Notes under the pieces: model-generated | What the model was told of the DNA's origin: nothing | The model's input: only the letters and a program-made list of their open reading frames with translations | Database searches by the model: none | Translations under genes and position numbers: made by a program | Part shown: one piece after another, positions 1 to 8,294 of the stretch | How positions within the stretch are numbered: position 1 is the stretch's first letter | How the letters are laid out: every line of letters starts with the position of its first letter | Origin: Arthrobacter sp. PvP023 | GTDB taxonomy: Bacteria > Actinomycetota > Actinomycetes > Actinomycetales > Micrococcaceae | DNA: 64,000 nucleotides | Assembly (NCBI RefSeq): GCF_017832975.1 | Contig: NZ_JAFIBI010000001.1 | Location: forward strand, 248,001-312,000 | Reading direction: 5' to 3'

Positions 1-388
1 GCGGGAGCCCAGGCCAGAGTTCCTTCGAGTAGCCGGCGATGGCGATGACGTCCGCGATTCCGGTGATCACCCAGCAGAACCAGTATGTCCAGCCGGTGAA
101 GAAGCCGGCCCAGGGGCCCAGCAGGTCCGCCGCGAAGTCGCTGAAGGACTTGTAGTTCAGGTTGGACAGCAAGAGCTCGCCCATGGCCCGCATCACGAAG
201 AACAGCATGAAACCGATGATCATGTAGACGAATATTACGGATGGGCCGGCTGCTGAAATGGTTTTTCCGGAGCCCATGAAGAGGCCTGTGCCGATGGCAC
301 CGCCAATAGCGATCAGCTGGATGTGCCGGTTGCTGAGCTGCCGCTCCAGATGCGGCTCCTGACGGGCGGTCACGGTCTTAGTTGTCAC
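1..388 (-). CDS. Amino acid permease, APC superfamily (cut by window edge)
   Basis: This is the N-terminal 129 codons of an inner-membrane amino acid permease; the C-terminal part lies outside the window. Translation from the GTG at 388 gives an N-terminus with LERQLSNRHIQLIAIGGAIG, the start of the first membrane helix typical of the AAT branch (D-serine/D-alanine/glycine and aromatic permeases). Hydrophobic segments with aromatic-rich FFTGWTYWFCW follow. A GAGGAG ribosome site lies 6 nt before the GTG. The start overlaps the stop of the MTHFR-like gene by 11 nt, so translation is probably coupled. Position at the end of a glycine-riboswitch-controlled unit with serine dehydratase suggests import of serine, glycine or alanine; the substrate is inferred from context. 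Confidence 0.85.
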   Translation of the reverse strand, partial: MTTKTVTARQEPHLERQLSNRHIQLIAIGGAIGTGLFMGSGKTISAAGPSVIFVYMIIGFMLFFVMRAMGELLLSNLNYKSFSDFAADLLGPWAGFFTGWTYWFCWVITGIADVIAIAGYSKELWPGLP

Positions 389-1214
389 GTGCTGCTCCTC
401 GGATCAAAGCGGACTGGAGTGCTGCTGAGGTTGACGCCTGATCCGGCTCGCCGGGAACCGGCTCAAGGTTGTTGAAGCTGTACAGATGGATGCCGGCAAT
501 GTTCCCCGGCTCGCGTTCCAGCCCGGCCACCAGGGTTTGCGGCGAATAGCGGTCACCACTGAGGAGCTTCCGCGCCAGCGGCCCTTTACGGCTGAGGAAC
601 GTCAGCGAACTTCCGACGCCGATCTGCGCCGCCAGGGCGACCAGCTTGGTCCGAGGGACGGACCCCGCCACGCCGGCCCAGACGGGCAGCTGCACCCCTT
701 CGCGGCGCAGGAGTGCAGCGTAATCGAGGATCTTCGGCTCGGAGAAGCACATTTGCGTGACGACATGCGAGGCCAGGTGCTCCTTGGCCAGCAGGGCGTC
801 CAGCAGGTCCACCGGGCCAACCCCCGGATGGCCCTCCGGGTAACCGGCAACGCCCACCCGCATCATGCCGCCGGAGTACTGCGCGATGTCTTCCAGCAGC
901 GGAAGGGCGGACCCGTACTGGCCGGCCTGCTGCTTCCGGTCTCCGCCGATCACGAACACTTCCCGGATGCCGGCCACGTTGCAGTCGCGGAGGATTCCGG
1001 TGAGCTCTGCGCGGTCATGCACGCTCCGCGCGGCGAGGTGCGGAATGACGGAGTAGCCGAGCACGCTCAGCTGCACGGCGGCACGCATGGTCCGCTCGAT
1101 GCCGTGGTGGGGCAGGCACGTGACGGTGAGCGTCGTGGTCACGGGCACGTGCGCCCGGACCCGGTCAACGATTCCCTCTGAAGGGATGATTTCGATCCTG
1201 GTGGGGAACATCAT
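378..1214 (-). CDS. Methylenetetrahydrofolate reductase-like protein
   Basis: A 278-residue protein with the TIM-barrel layout of the MTHFR family: an N-terminal strand MMFPTRIEIIPSEG, a VTTTLTVTCLPHHGIERT segment, the FVIGGDR strand-loop and the later VTQMCFSEPKIL segment. MTHFR reduces 5,10-methylene-THF to 5-methyl-THF with a flavin. The protein is slightly short and divergent from E. coli MetF, and resembles the short MTHFR-like proteins found in C1 and methyl-transfer clusters. The start has two adjacent ATG codons after GAGAGGACCA. It sits 27 nt after lipA and overlaps the permease start. Context ties it to C1 units released from glycine and serine. The reductase activity is a family inference. 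Confidence 0.75.
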   Translation of the reverse strand: MMFPTRIEIIPSEGIVDRVRAHVPVTTTLTVTCLPHHGIERTMRAAVQLSVLGYSVIPHLAARSVHDRAELTGILRDCNVAGIREVFVIGGDRKQQAGQYGSALPLLEDIAQYSGGMMRVGVAGYPEGHPGVGPVDLLDALLAKEHLASHVVTQMCFSEPKILDYAALLRREGVQLPVWAGVAGSVPRTKLVALAAQIGVGSSLTFLSRKGPLARKLLSGDRYSPQTLVAGLEREPGNIAGIHLYSFNNLEPVPGEPDQASTSAALQSALIRGAARDN

Positions 1215-1241
1215 TGGTCCTCTCTGGCTATCAAATGGTTC

Positions 1242-2249
1242 TCAGGAGTGTGCTGCGATGAGGGAGCTGGCTTCCTGGCGGGTGCTGCCGGAGGACTCGA
1301 TGTGCGCGAGTTCGGCCGGGATTTCCCAGCCCTTCTTGCGCATCGCGGTGGCCCACAGGCGGCCGGCACGGTAGGAGGAGCGGACCAGGGGCCCGGACAT
1401 GACGCCGAGGAAGCCGATTTCCTCGGCTTCGGTGGCGAGGTCGACGAATTCCTGCGGTTTGACCCAGCGGTCCACCGGCAGGTGCCGCTCGCTCGGGCGC
1501 AGGTACTGGGTGATGGTGATCAGGTCGCAGCCGGCGTCGTGCAGGTCCCGGAGGGCTTCGGAGATTTCCTCGCGGGTCTCGCCCATGCCCAGGATCAGGT
1601 TGGACTTGGTGACCATGCCCAGGTTCCGACCCTGCGTGAGGACGTCCAGGGACCGCTCGTACCGGAAGGCGGGGCGGATGCGCTTGAAGATCCGCGGCAC
1701 GGTTTCGACGTTGTGCGCGAAGACCTCGGGCTTGGAGTCGCAGATCGCTGCGATGTGTTCGGGTTTGCCGGAGAAGTCCGGGATCAGGAGTTCGACGCCG
1801 GTGCCCGGGTTCAGTTCGTGGATCTTCCGGACTGTTTCGGCGTAGAGCCAGACGCCCTCGTCGGCGAGGTCGTCCCGGGCCACGCCGGTCACGGTGGCGT
1901 AGCGCAGCTGCATGGCCTGGACCGAGCGGGCCACCTTGGTGGGTTCGAATATGTCCACCGGGGAGGGCTTGCCGGTATCGATCTGGCAGAAATCACAGCG
2001 CCGGGTGCACTCGGAGCCGCCGATCAGGAAGGTGGCTTCCTTGTCTTCCCAGCACTCGAAGATGTTCGGGCAGCCTGCTTCTTCACAGACGGTGTGCAGG
2101 CCTTCCTTCTTCACCAGGTTCTTGAGCTGGACGAACTCCGGGCCCATCTGGACCTTGGCTTTGATCCACTCCGGCTTACGCTCCACCGGAGTAGCCGCAT
2201 TGCGCTGCTCAATACGCAGCATCTTCCGGCCTTCTGGTGCCAGTGTCAT
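1242..2249 (-). CDS. lipA: Lipoyl synthase (radical SAM)
   Basis: A 335-residue lipoyl synthase, which inserts two sulfurs into the protein-bound octanoyl group. Both [4Fe-4S] cluster motifs are intact: auxiliary-cluster cysteines C55, C60 and C66, and the radical-SAM triad C81-x3-C85-x2-C88 (CTRRCDFC). The RSS motif appears near the C-terminus in LVRSSYRAG. The ATG at 2249 is chosen because it is preceded by GGAAAGAGA and matches the family N-terminus; an upstream ATG would add 25 non-conserved residues. No lipB is nearby. Placement behind sdaA under a glycine riboswitch suggests dedicated lipoylation of the GcvH protein of the glycine cleavage system. Whether a second lipA exists elsewhere cannot be seen here. 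Confidence 0.95.
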   Translation of the reverse strand: MTLAPEGRKMLRIEQRNAATPVERKPEWIKAKVQMGPEFVQLKNLVKKEGLHTVCEEAGCPNIFECWEDKEATFLIGGSECTRRCDFCQIDTGKPSPVDIFEPTKVARSVQAMQLRYATVTGVARDDLADEGVWLYAETVRKIHELNPGTGVELLIPDFSGKPEHIAAICDSKPEVFAHNVETVPRIFKRIRPAFRYERSLDVLTQGRNLGMVTKSNLILGMGETREEISEALRDLHDAGCDLITITQYLRPSERHLPVDRWVKPQEFVDLATEAEEIGFLGVMSGPLVRSSYRAGRLWATAMRKKGWEIPAELAHIESSGSTRQEASSLIAAHS

Positions 2250-2317
2250 AGTTCTCTTTCCGTTGTGCGGGCGCCGGTTGGCCGGCCAATTTTTTGGTGC
2301 TGGAGCAGGTGCTCGGG

Positions 2318-3730
2318 TCAGCATTCGACGACGTTGACGGCGAGGCCGCCCATCGCGGTTTCCTTGTATTTGGAGGACATGTCCTTGCCGGTTTCGCGCA
2401 TGGTCACGATCACCTCGTCCAGGGACACCCGGTGCGTGCCATCGCCCCAGAGCGCCATCTTCGCGGCGTTGATGGCCTTCGCCGCCGCGATCGCGTTCCT
2501 CTCAATACAAGGGATCTGCACCAGCCCGCCGATCGGATCACACGTCAGCCCCAGATTGTGCTCCATCGCGATCTCCGCGGCGTTTTCCACCTGCTGCGGC
2601 GTCCCGCCCATCACCTCGGCCAGGCCAGCGGCCGCCATCGACGACGCCGAGCCCACCTCGCCCTGGCAACCCACTTCCGCCCCCGAGATCGAGGCCTGCT
2701 CCTTGTAGAGCACCCCCACCGCGGCGGCAGCGAGCAGGAACTTCACCACCACATCGTCCCGGTCCCCCTGGCTGGCCCGGTCCATGCCCGGCGCGAAATG
2801 CAACGCGTAATACAGCACCGCCGGGATGATCCCGGCAGCCCCGTTCGTCGGCGCCGTAACCACCCGGCCACCGGAAGCGTTCTCCTCATTGACCGCCAGC
2901 GCGATCAGGTTCACCCACTCCTGCCAGTACTTCGGATCGCGGTAGGCGGGGTCCTGGCCGCGGTTCTCCTTCAACAGGCGTTCGTGCCAGTCCGGCGCCC
3001 GACGGCGGACCTTCAGCCCGCCCGGCAGCAACCCCTCCCGCTTCAGGGACACCGCGACGCACTCCTCCATCACCGAATAGATGTGCAGCAGGCCCTCGCG
3101 GATCTCCGCCTCGGACCGGGAAGCGCGTTCGTTGACGAACATGATCTCCCCGATGGACAGGCCCTTGGACTGGCACCGGCCCAGCAGCTCCGCCGCGGTC
3201 CGGAACGGCAGCGGCAGCTCCTTCTTCGACTCCTCCAGCTCCTGCTGCGCCGCGTCCTCCTCGCCCTCACGGACAATGAAGCCGCCCCCCACAGAAAAGA
3301 ACGTCGCCGCATGCAGGACCTCCCCGGCAGCATCCGTGACCGTGAACGTCATCCCGTTCGTATGCCGCGGCAGGATCGTCAACGGCCGCAGCACCATGTC
3401 CTTCACCCCGTACGGCAGCGAAACCGCACCCGCCAGCTCCAGGGTCCCGGTCTCCGCGATCGCCGCGAGCCGCTCCTCCACCTCAGCCGGGAGGATCTTC
3501 TCCGGGTGGTACCCCTCCAACCCCAGCAGGATCGCCGTCATGGTCCCGTGACCATGCCCCGTCGCAGCAAGGGAACCATACAAATCCACCCGCAACCCGG
3601 CCACCTTCTCAAGGTCCCCGGACGCCCGAAGCTCCCCGGCGAACACCGCGGCAGCCCGCATCGGACCCACCGTATGCGAACTCGAAGGCCCAATCCCGAT
3701 GGAAAAAAGATCAAAGACACCAACGGCCAT
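2318..3730 (-). CDS. sdaA: L-serine ammonia-lyase, single-chain iron-sulfur type
   Basis: A 470-residue serine dehydratase that deaminates L-serine to pyruvate and ammonia. It has the fused beta and alpha domains, with the N-terminal [15 protein letters not shown] and the conserved [10 protein letters not shown] loop. The predicted [4Fe-4S] ligands are C355, C397 and C408, and the chain ends in C470. Each is offset by exactly 12 residues from the ligands remembered for Legionella serine dehydratase, including its C-terminal 'tail-in-mouth' cysteine. Ribosome site AAGGA precedes the ATG. It is the first gene after the tandem glycine riboswitch, consistent with disposal of excess glycine and serine. 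lipA follows 68 nt downstream. Confidence 0.97.
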   Translation of the reverse strand: MAVGVFDLFSIGIGPSSSHTVGPMRAAAVFAGELRASGDLEKVAGLRVDLYGSLAATGHGHGTMTAILLGLEGYHPEKILPAEVEERLAAIAETGTLELAGAVSLPYGVKDMVLRPLTILPRHTNGMTFTVTDAAGEVLHAATFFSVGGGFIVREGEEDAAQQELEESKKELPLPFRTAAELLGRCQSKGLSIGEIMFVNERASRSEAEIREGLLHIYSVMEECVAVSLKREGLLPGGLKVRRRAPDWHERLLKENRGQDPAYRDPKYWQEWVNLIALAVNEENASGGRVVTAPTNGAAGIIPAVLYYALHFAPGMDRASQGDRDDVVVKFLLAAAAVGVLYKEQASISGAEVGCQGEVGSASSMAAAGLAEVMGGTPQQVENAAEIAMEHNLGLTCDPIGGLVQIPCIERNAIAAAKAINAAKMALWGDGTHRVSLDEVIVTMRETGKDMSSKYKETAMGGLAVNVVEC

Positions 3731-3895
3731 GGTCGGGGTTTCCTTAGCTGCCCAGGCGCTGCGGAGCGGGCTGGGGACCCCCGTGGAGGCGGCAGGGCAG
3801 GCAGATGCGGGGGCATGTATAGGTGTCAGAGGACGGCTGAATCGTCACGAGAGGAACTCCATAATTCAGGTGACGCAGGGCGCCACGTTGATTCG

Positions 3896-4097
3896 GGTTC
3901 CTCCCCGCTCTGTATGTGACCTGAGAGTTTCCGCGGACCCTGCTGTTACAGCGTGCCGCTTGCACCGTCGGTGAGCCCGGGGACCGGACTACTTTCCAGA
4001 GTTGCCTCGCCGCGGCGGTACGTGGGCCTGAGAGATTCCTGGGGAGGATTTGCTCCTACGGCGCCTGCTGAACGTACCGGCAGGACTCTCCCGCCGC
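3896..4097 (-). promoter_or_regulatory. Tandem glycine riboswitch upstream of sdaA
   Basis: Read on the minus strand, the first aptamer (about 4097-3993) carries GGGAGAGTC, GGCGCCGTAGGAGCAAA, AATCTCTCAGGCC and AACTCTGGAAAG. The second (about 3990-3896) carries CACCGACGGTGCAAGC, GAAACTCTCAGGTC and ACAGAGCGGGGAG. These are the conserved cores of the two-aptamer glycine (gcvT) riboswitch, separated by a short linker. The element ends about 165 nt before the sdaA start. It is expected to raise expression of the sdaA-lipA-MTHFR-permease unit when glycine is abundant. Boundaries are approximate. Confidence 0.93.
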
Positions 4098-4256
4098 AGA
4101 TCAAAAGCATGTGTCACCTGCCGGTGACACGGCTCACACTTTATCCGCTGCCGGGGCGGCCCGCAACAGGGTCACTTCACATAAGTCACGATGGCCGCGG
4201 GCAGGAAACCTAACTGCCGGCGGCCCGCGGCATCACGTCACCGGCTGACAGAAGGT

Positions 4257-4323
4257 AGGAGTTTTTGTCCAGATAATGTGCGCAACTCGCGGTTTTGCGG
4301 CCATTATCTGGACAAAAACTCCT
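4257..4323. repeat. Long perfect inverted repeat (22-bp arms) with nested stem
   Basis: Arms at 4257-4278 (starting AGGAGTTTTTGTCC) and 4302-4323 are perfect reverse complements. They enclose 23 nt with an inner CGCAA/TTGCG stem (4281-4285 and 4295-4299). It lies between the divergent riboswitch-sdaA leader and the lipoprotein gene. It is therefore not an end-of-gene terminator for either neighbour, although an A/T run sits inside each arm. It could be a dispersed palindromic element or a transcription insulator. The rest of the 3731-4361 gap holds the riboswitch and its leader; no gene was found. Confidence 0.85.
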
Positions 4324-4361
4324 GACACCACCCCCACGGGCCTGCTTGTTACGCTGGAGGC

Positions 4362-4697
4362 ATGAAATCCAGCCTCGCCGCCCTGTCCGTTACCGCCCTC
4401 ATCGTTGTACTGACCGGTTGCGGGCAGGTCCAGGACGCCGCCGAAAAGGCTGTGAACGACGGCGCCTCGCAGGTTGCCACCGCAGCCGCCGACCAGGTCA
4501 AGGGACAGGTGTGCGCCCTCGTGGAGGACGGGCTTGTCAGCGTCAAGGACAAGGAACTGCTGGGCGGCCTCGTGGCCGGCGCCGAGACCGCCGGCGTACC
4601 CTCCGAGATCACCACTCCGTTGCGCCAGATCGCCGAGTCGGGCGACCAGGTTCCGGCGGAATCCGTTAAAGCGCTCAAGGACGCCTGCACCGCCTGA
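4362..4697 (+). CDS. Small putative lipoprotein
   Basis: A 111-residue protein with a short basic N-terminus (MKSS), a hydrophobic stretch ending in the lipobox LTGC at about residue 20, and a mature, largely helical, alanine-rich domain of about 90 residues. Lipid attachment to the cysteine would anchor it on the outer face of the membrane. The mature part has two further cysteines (in GQVCALVEDG and near the C-terminus, KDACTA), which could form a disulfide. I do not recognise a named family. It ends 3 nt before the convergent LysR-effector gene. Confidence is high that it is a gene, low for function. Confidence 0.75.
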   Translation: MKSSLAALSVTALIVVLTGCGQVQDAAEKAVNDGASQVATAAADQVKGQVCALVEDGLVSVKDKELLGGLVAGAETAGVPSEITTPLRQIAESGDQVPAESVKALKDACTA

Positions 4698-4700
4698 GCC

Positions 4701-5474
4701 TTAGCGCTTGCCCTTCTTGCGTGATCCCTTGCCGCGGCCCTTGTCCGGATTGGGAGCGTAGCGCTGCGCAACCTTGGGCTTCTTGACGCCGGTTCCCCTC
4801 CGGTCCGGTTTCGGTTCCTTCTTGGGCGGCTCCACCTTCGCCGACGGCTGGCGGGAGCTCTGGGCGGTCCGTCCGCGGACAATCCCGATGAACTCCTCGA
4901 TCACTTCATCCATGGCCGGTTCCCCGGCCCCGGCCATCGCGTCACGCGTGGCCTCAGTGGGCCATGCGAGGGCGATCTGCGTGGTGGGTGCGCCGGTAAG
5001 CTTCCGCGCCACCGTGTCCTTGACGTTGAAGTGGCGGGCAACGGACATCGGCAGGATCACGAGCCCGGCACCGGAGGCAACCACCTGCAAAGCGACTTCC
5101 GGGCCGCCGAGCTCAGCCACATCCAGGAAGGTCTCCTCGGAAAGATCCGCCAGCGCCACCTCTTCGAAGACCGAAATCTCGTGCCCCTTGGGAGCAACCA
5201 CCACGGGCTGCTCCTCATACAGGGGAATCACGTTCAGGCCCTCGCGCTCCACCGGCAGGCGGACGAAACTGAGGTCGGCGGAACCGTCACGGAGCACTGA
5301 AAGCTGAGCGCCGTCGTCGGACATAAACGAATGCAACGGAACATCCGCCATCCGCTCTTCCCAGCGCCTGATCCATTTCCCCGGCGTTACTCCGGCAACG
5401 TAGGCGAAGCGCAGCACGCGCCCTTCCGGTTCAGCGGGCGCGGGTACTTGCGGGAATTCTTCTTCAGCGGACAC
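4701..5474 (-). CDS. LysR-type effector-binding domain protein without HTH
   Basis: A protein of about 257 residues built on the periplasmic-binding-fold effector domain of LysR regulators (RFAYVAGVTPGKW, ADLSFVRLPV, YEEQPVVVAPKGH, VASGAGLVILPMSVA). It lacks the N-terminal winged-helix DNA-binding domain. A basic, low-complexity C-terminal tail rich in Lys, Arg and Pro follows, roughly the last 55 residues. The GTG at 5474 is chosen because the frame upstream has no conserved sequence and would run into the divergent DUF5997 gene; an extension to 5627 is possible but unlikely. The basic tail could bind nucleic acid in place of the HTH; that is speculation. It diverges from the DUF5997 gene, 77 nt apart. 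Confidence 0.8.
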   Translation of the reverse strand: MSAEEEFPQVPAPAEPEGRVLRFAYVAGVTPGKWIRRWEERMADVPLHSFMSDDGAQLSVLRDGSADLSFVRLPVEREGLNVIPLYEEQPVVVAPKGHEISVFEEVALADLSEETFLDVAELGGPEVALQVVASGAGLVILPMSVARHFNVKDTVARKLTGAPTTQIALAWPTEATRDAMAGAGEPAMDEVIEEFIGIVRGRTAQSSRQPSAKVEPPKKEPKPDRRGTGVKKPKVAQRYAPNPDKGRGKGSRKKGKR

Positions 5475-5551
5475 ACGTTCACAGTACCGCCAGAGCTGCA
5501 GGAGAGCCCTGCTGGTGCCCTGAAGGGCCTGCCGCCGGATACCCTTGAACC

Positions 5552-5956
5552 ATGACCTCTGCAAACTCCCAGTCCATGAAGCCGGCCACCGTTGCCAAGA
5601 AGCTTGGTATCTACCTGCCCGCAACACCCCAGGAGTTCCAGGATTCGGTCATCAGCCGCGCCGATTTCGCCGAGCTCCAGGCCAACCCGCCGGAGTGGCT
5701 GGCGGAACTCCGCCGCAACGGACCGCACCCCCGCCCGGTGGTGGCGCAGAAGCTGAACGTTTCCATCAGCGGCCTGGCCCGCGGCGGTGTCGAAGAAGCA
5801 CTCACGACGGCGGAAATCACCGCGCTGCTGCAGGCTCCCCCGGCATGGCTGGTCGCCGAGCGCTCCACGCACGCCGCCGTCCGCGCCGAAGCGCAGCGCG
5901 TCAAGGATGAAGCGGCCAAGAAGGACGCGAAGAAAGCCCGCGCCAAGGCCGAGTAA
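5552..5956 (+). CDS. DUF5997 family protein
   Basis: A 134-residue soluble protein with a globular core (VAKKLGIYLPATPQEFQDSV, NPPEWLAELRRNGPHPRPVV, LTTAEITALL) and a highly charged Lys/Ala C-terminal tail of about 20 residues. It matches my memory of the actinobacterial DUF5997 family, which has no assigned function. The repeated PPEWL and PPAWL segments suggest an internal duplication of a small helical unit. It is divergently paired with the HTH-less LysR-effector protein, an arrangement I associate with other actinobacteria; the pairing hints at a shared function. Confidence 0.75.
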   Translation: MTSANSQSMKPATVAKKLGIYLPATPQEFQDSVISRADFAELQANPPEWLAELRRNGPHPRPVVAQKLNVSISGLARGGVEEALTTAEITALLQAPPAWLVAERSTHAAVRAEAQRVKDEAAKKDAKKARAKAE

Positions 5957-5977
5957 GCCGCTGATTCCTTCGGGAGG

Positions 5978-6457
5978 TCAGCGCACGGGACGAAGGTCGT
6001 CCGGGTCGCCTCGATGGAACATTCGCCGGGGCGCAACGCCTTCGAAAAGGACCCACACCGTGGATGCGTCTTCGGTCATGGCATCAACAATTCCCGACGC
6101 CGTGACGCGTTTCCCCCGCACAACCGCCACCTTGTCGCCGGGACGCAGTTCCGACCAGTCGGATTCCTGCCGTGCGGGCCCGTCGGTCCCTTCTCCCGTT
6201 TGGTTCCCGTGCGGAATCTGCGGTCCCCCGCCGAACAGCCACGCGGAGACGTCGCTGCGCAGCACGAGGTGGGGTCCGCCCGTTGCACTCACGCTTCCCG
6301 TGGGCACGTAATAGCCACGGCCCGCACCCGACCCGCCGGCCGCCCTGTCCAGGGCATCAACAAGTCGCCTGGTGAGGTGGCCCTGGGGACCAATCTCCCG
6401 AAGCTCGTCGAGCTCGTCCGGGGAGAGCCGTCCCAGCACAGCAGCTATATCGGCCAT
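5978..6457 (-). CDS. Conserved hypothetical protein
   Basis: A 159-residue protein with an N-terminal helical part (MADIAAVLGRLSPDELDELR), a middle Gly-rich segment ending YYVPTGSVSATG, and a C-terminal beta-rich domain beginning ELRPGDKVAVVRGKRVTASG. The last part reads like a small SH3 or KOW-like barrel. No catalytic motif or membrane segment is visible. It converges on the DUF5997 gene, 21 nt apart. I do not recognise the family. Consistent GC-rich third positions and a clean start before a non-coding gap support its being real. Confidence 0.6.
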   Translation of the reverse strand: MADIAAVLGRLSPDELDELREIGPQGHLTRRLVDALDRAAGGSGAGRGYYVPTGSVSATGGPHLVLRSDVSAWLFGGGPQIPHGNQTGEGTDGPARQESDWSELRPGDKVAVVRGKRVTASGIVDAMTEDASTVWVLFEGVAPRRMFHRGDPDDLRPVR

Positions 6458-6651
6458 GATGGATCCCTTCTAGCGGATGGTGCCTGAGGAACCACGCTAG
6501 GACGCCGCCATTAACGGCACATGAAATCGGAGAGGCAAACAGAAAACAAGTTCCGCGGGGGGACGATCAGGGCCGGCCTCGCGTTAAACGAGCAACACCC
6601 GATCAACTGCCGGAGCACCTCCGCCGCACGAACTGCCCGCCCCCAAACGAA

Positions 6652-7287
6652 ATGAGCCACCCCCTGCTAATCGTCCTCACCGGAATTGACGGTGCCGGAA
6701 AGACCACCGCCGCCCGCGCAGCCGTGGAAGCCGCCCGCCTGGCCGGTGGCAAGGCCCTGCTGCTACGCAACCATGCCGGCCGCCGCAATATGTCGCAGTG
6801 GTCGAAGCGCTCCGGAATTCCCCTCAACCCCCGCCTTGCGGACGCACTGGAGAGCGTCATCCGGACGGTCAACGTTCTGGTGTCCCACGCCCGCGCCCGC
6901 AACTTTTCCGGCCTGGTGGTCATGGACCGGCACCTTTATTGCCAGCTCGCACTGCGCAGCGTCCGGGGCCTCCCGCCCGGCCGGTTGCTCCGCTGGCTAC
7001 TGCGCCGCCTTCCAGAACCGGACCTGGTGATCCACTTCGACGTCGCTCCGGAGCAGGCCCTGGAACGCGTCCTCCTGCGCGGCACGGACACCGAAACGCT
7101 TGAGGAACTGACGGCCCTTAGCGAGGGCTACCGCGCCCTTCCCGAGTTCCCCGGATTCGTCCGCATCGACGCCGGCGGAGCCCAGGACGAGGTGCTTGCC
7201 GCGCTCACCGCAGCGATCGACGCCGGCACGCCACCGGCCATTCCCGCAACTTCCGCTGCAGGGCCGGACAGGATCAGCGCGAGATAA
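6652..7287 (+). CDS. Thymidylate kinase-like P-loop nucleoside/nucleotide kinase
   Basis: A 211-residue P-loop kinase. The Walker A motif GIDGAGKTT is at residues 11-19 and a DRH motif (VVMDRHLYCQLALRS) occupies the DRY/DRH position of thymidylate kinases. An LVIHFDVAPEQALERVLLRG lid-flanking segment and a short Ala/Pro tail follow. The fold is that of dTMP kinases and related nucleoside monophosphate kinases, but it is divergent from housekeeping Tmk, so the substrate is unknown. The ribosome site is weak (gap 6458-6651 shows nothing clear). The 3' end overlaps the convergent membrane gene by 14 nt. Confidence 0.7.
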   Translation: MSHPLLIVLTGIDGAGKTTAARAAVEAARLAGGKALLLRNHAGRRNMSQWSKRSGIPLNPRLADALESVIRTVNVLVSHARARNFSGLVVMDRHLYCQLALRSVRGLPPGRLLRWLLRRLPEPDLVIHFDVAPEQALERVLLRGTDTETLEELTALSEGYRALPEFPGFVRIDAGGAQDEVLAALTAAIDAGTPPAIPATSAAGPDRISAR

Positions 7288-8161
7288 TCGACGCGACAGC
7301 GGTGATGAACGGGGGCAGGGCCGCGACTGCAGCCAGGCCCAGAGCCGCGCGGCCGCCCCAGGACAGCGCTGTTGCCCGCCGCAGGGCACGCGGGGACCGG
7401 ACTTCATCCGGACCCCTTTGCACAGGTTCCCGCCCGGCGCGGCCAACATGCGCGAGCCACGAGCACAGCATGACAACCAGCGCACCGATGCCGAGCAGGA
7501 CGCCGACGGGCAGGAACAGGATGGCTCCGACGAGCGGGAGGTAGTACTTCCAGTCGCGGCCGGACGGCAGCGGAAGACGCTGGCTGAACGCGCCGACCAC
7601 GGCGGCCGCCACCGCGCCGTGCAGGACGGCCAGCGCCGAAAAGAGTGCCACGGAAAGCCAGCCCGGCCCCACGATGGCGAAGTCGATGTTCTCCGCCCGA
7701 AGCGGATCCACGGAGGCTCCGAAGACCAGGAGGAGCAACACCCCCAGCGCGGGGCCCGCCCAGCGGCCGGCGGGGAGCCAGCGGCGGATGAACAAGTAGA
7801 TGAAAGCCGCGGCGAAGCCTGCCGGCAGTCCCCCGAAGAACAACAGGGCAATACTGCCGTCGATCGTGGGGAATCCGACGTTCGCCTGCGCTTCGGTAAG
7901 ACGGCCCTGGGCTGATGCCGGCGAGGTGAGGGCCAGTATGCGCATCGCCAGCCTGCCGCCGGCCCACGCCACCAGGATCCCCGAAGCGAGGGCGGCCGCC
8001 GTTGCCACGTTGGCCCACCAGAGGTAGAGCCGTAAGGGGGAAGCCGGGGCACCAGGGTCGGCGGGCCTCCGGAAGGGGCGCCCGCCCCAGACGATGACCA
8101 GGATGATGGCAACCAGCAGGAACAGCGTGCACACAATCACGATTACCAGCGCCACCGGCAT
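7274..8161 (-). CDS. Multi-spanning membrane protein of unknown function
   Basis: About 295 residues with an estimated seven hydrophobic segments: an N-terminal VALVIVIVCTLFLLVAIILV helix, then AAALASGILVAWAGG, GSIALLFFGGLPAGFAAAFI, WAGPALGVLLLLVFG, ALFSALAVLHGAVAAAVVG, YLPLVGAILFLPVGVLLGIG and a last helix near the C-terminus. The start is uncertain: ATG at 8161 avoids overlap with the divergent lacI-type gene, but no good ribosome site precedes it. I do not recognise the family. The adjacent divergent LacI regulator may control it. Confidence 0.6.
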   Translation of the reverse strand: MPVALVIVIVCTLFLLVAIILVIVWGGRPFRRPADPGAPASPLRLYLWWANVATAAALASGILVAWAGGRLAMRILALTSPASAQGRLTEAQANVGFPTIDGSIALLFFGGLPAGFAAAFIYLFIRRWLPAGRWAGPALGVLLLLVFGASVDPLRAENIDFAIVGPGWLSVALFSALAVLHGAVAAAVVGAFSQRLPLPSGRDWKYYLPLVGAILFLPVGVLLGIGALVVMLCSWLAHVGRAGREPVQRGPDEVRSPRALRRATALSWGGRAALGLAAVAALPPFITAVASIISR

Positions 8162-8294
8162 CACCACCAATGTTGTTGCTTCATTCTGCTCCGGCCGCGG
8201 ACGATTGAACAGGTGTGACCCGTGACGCCTACCGTCTCCGGGCCGAGTGAGCCGGACATAGAATCGCCTCAGGACAAGATGACACGGGAGATGC

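Noticed and set aside
2294..3919. A 541-codon open frame opposite sdaA
   Set aside because: Antisense shadow with Arg/Pro/His-rich composition; sdaA has all active-site features.
3744..3974. Small open frames between the glycine riboswitch and sdaA
   Set aside because: They overlap the second aptamer, have no ribosome site and no conserved features; the stretch is best read as the riboswitch expression platform.
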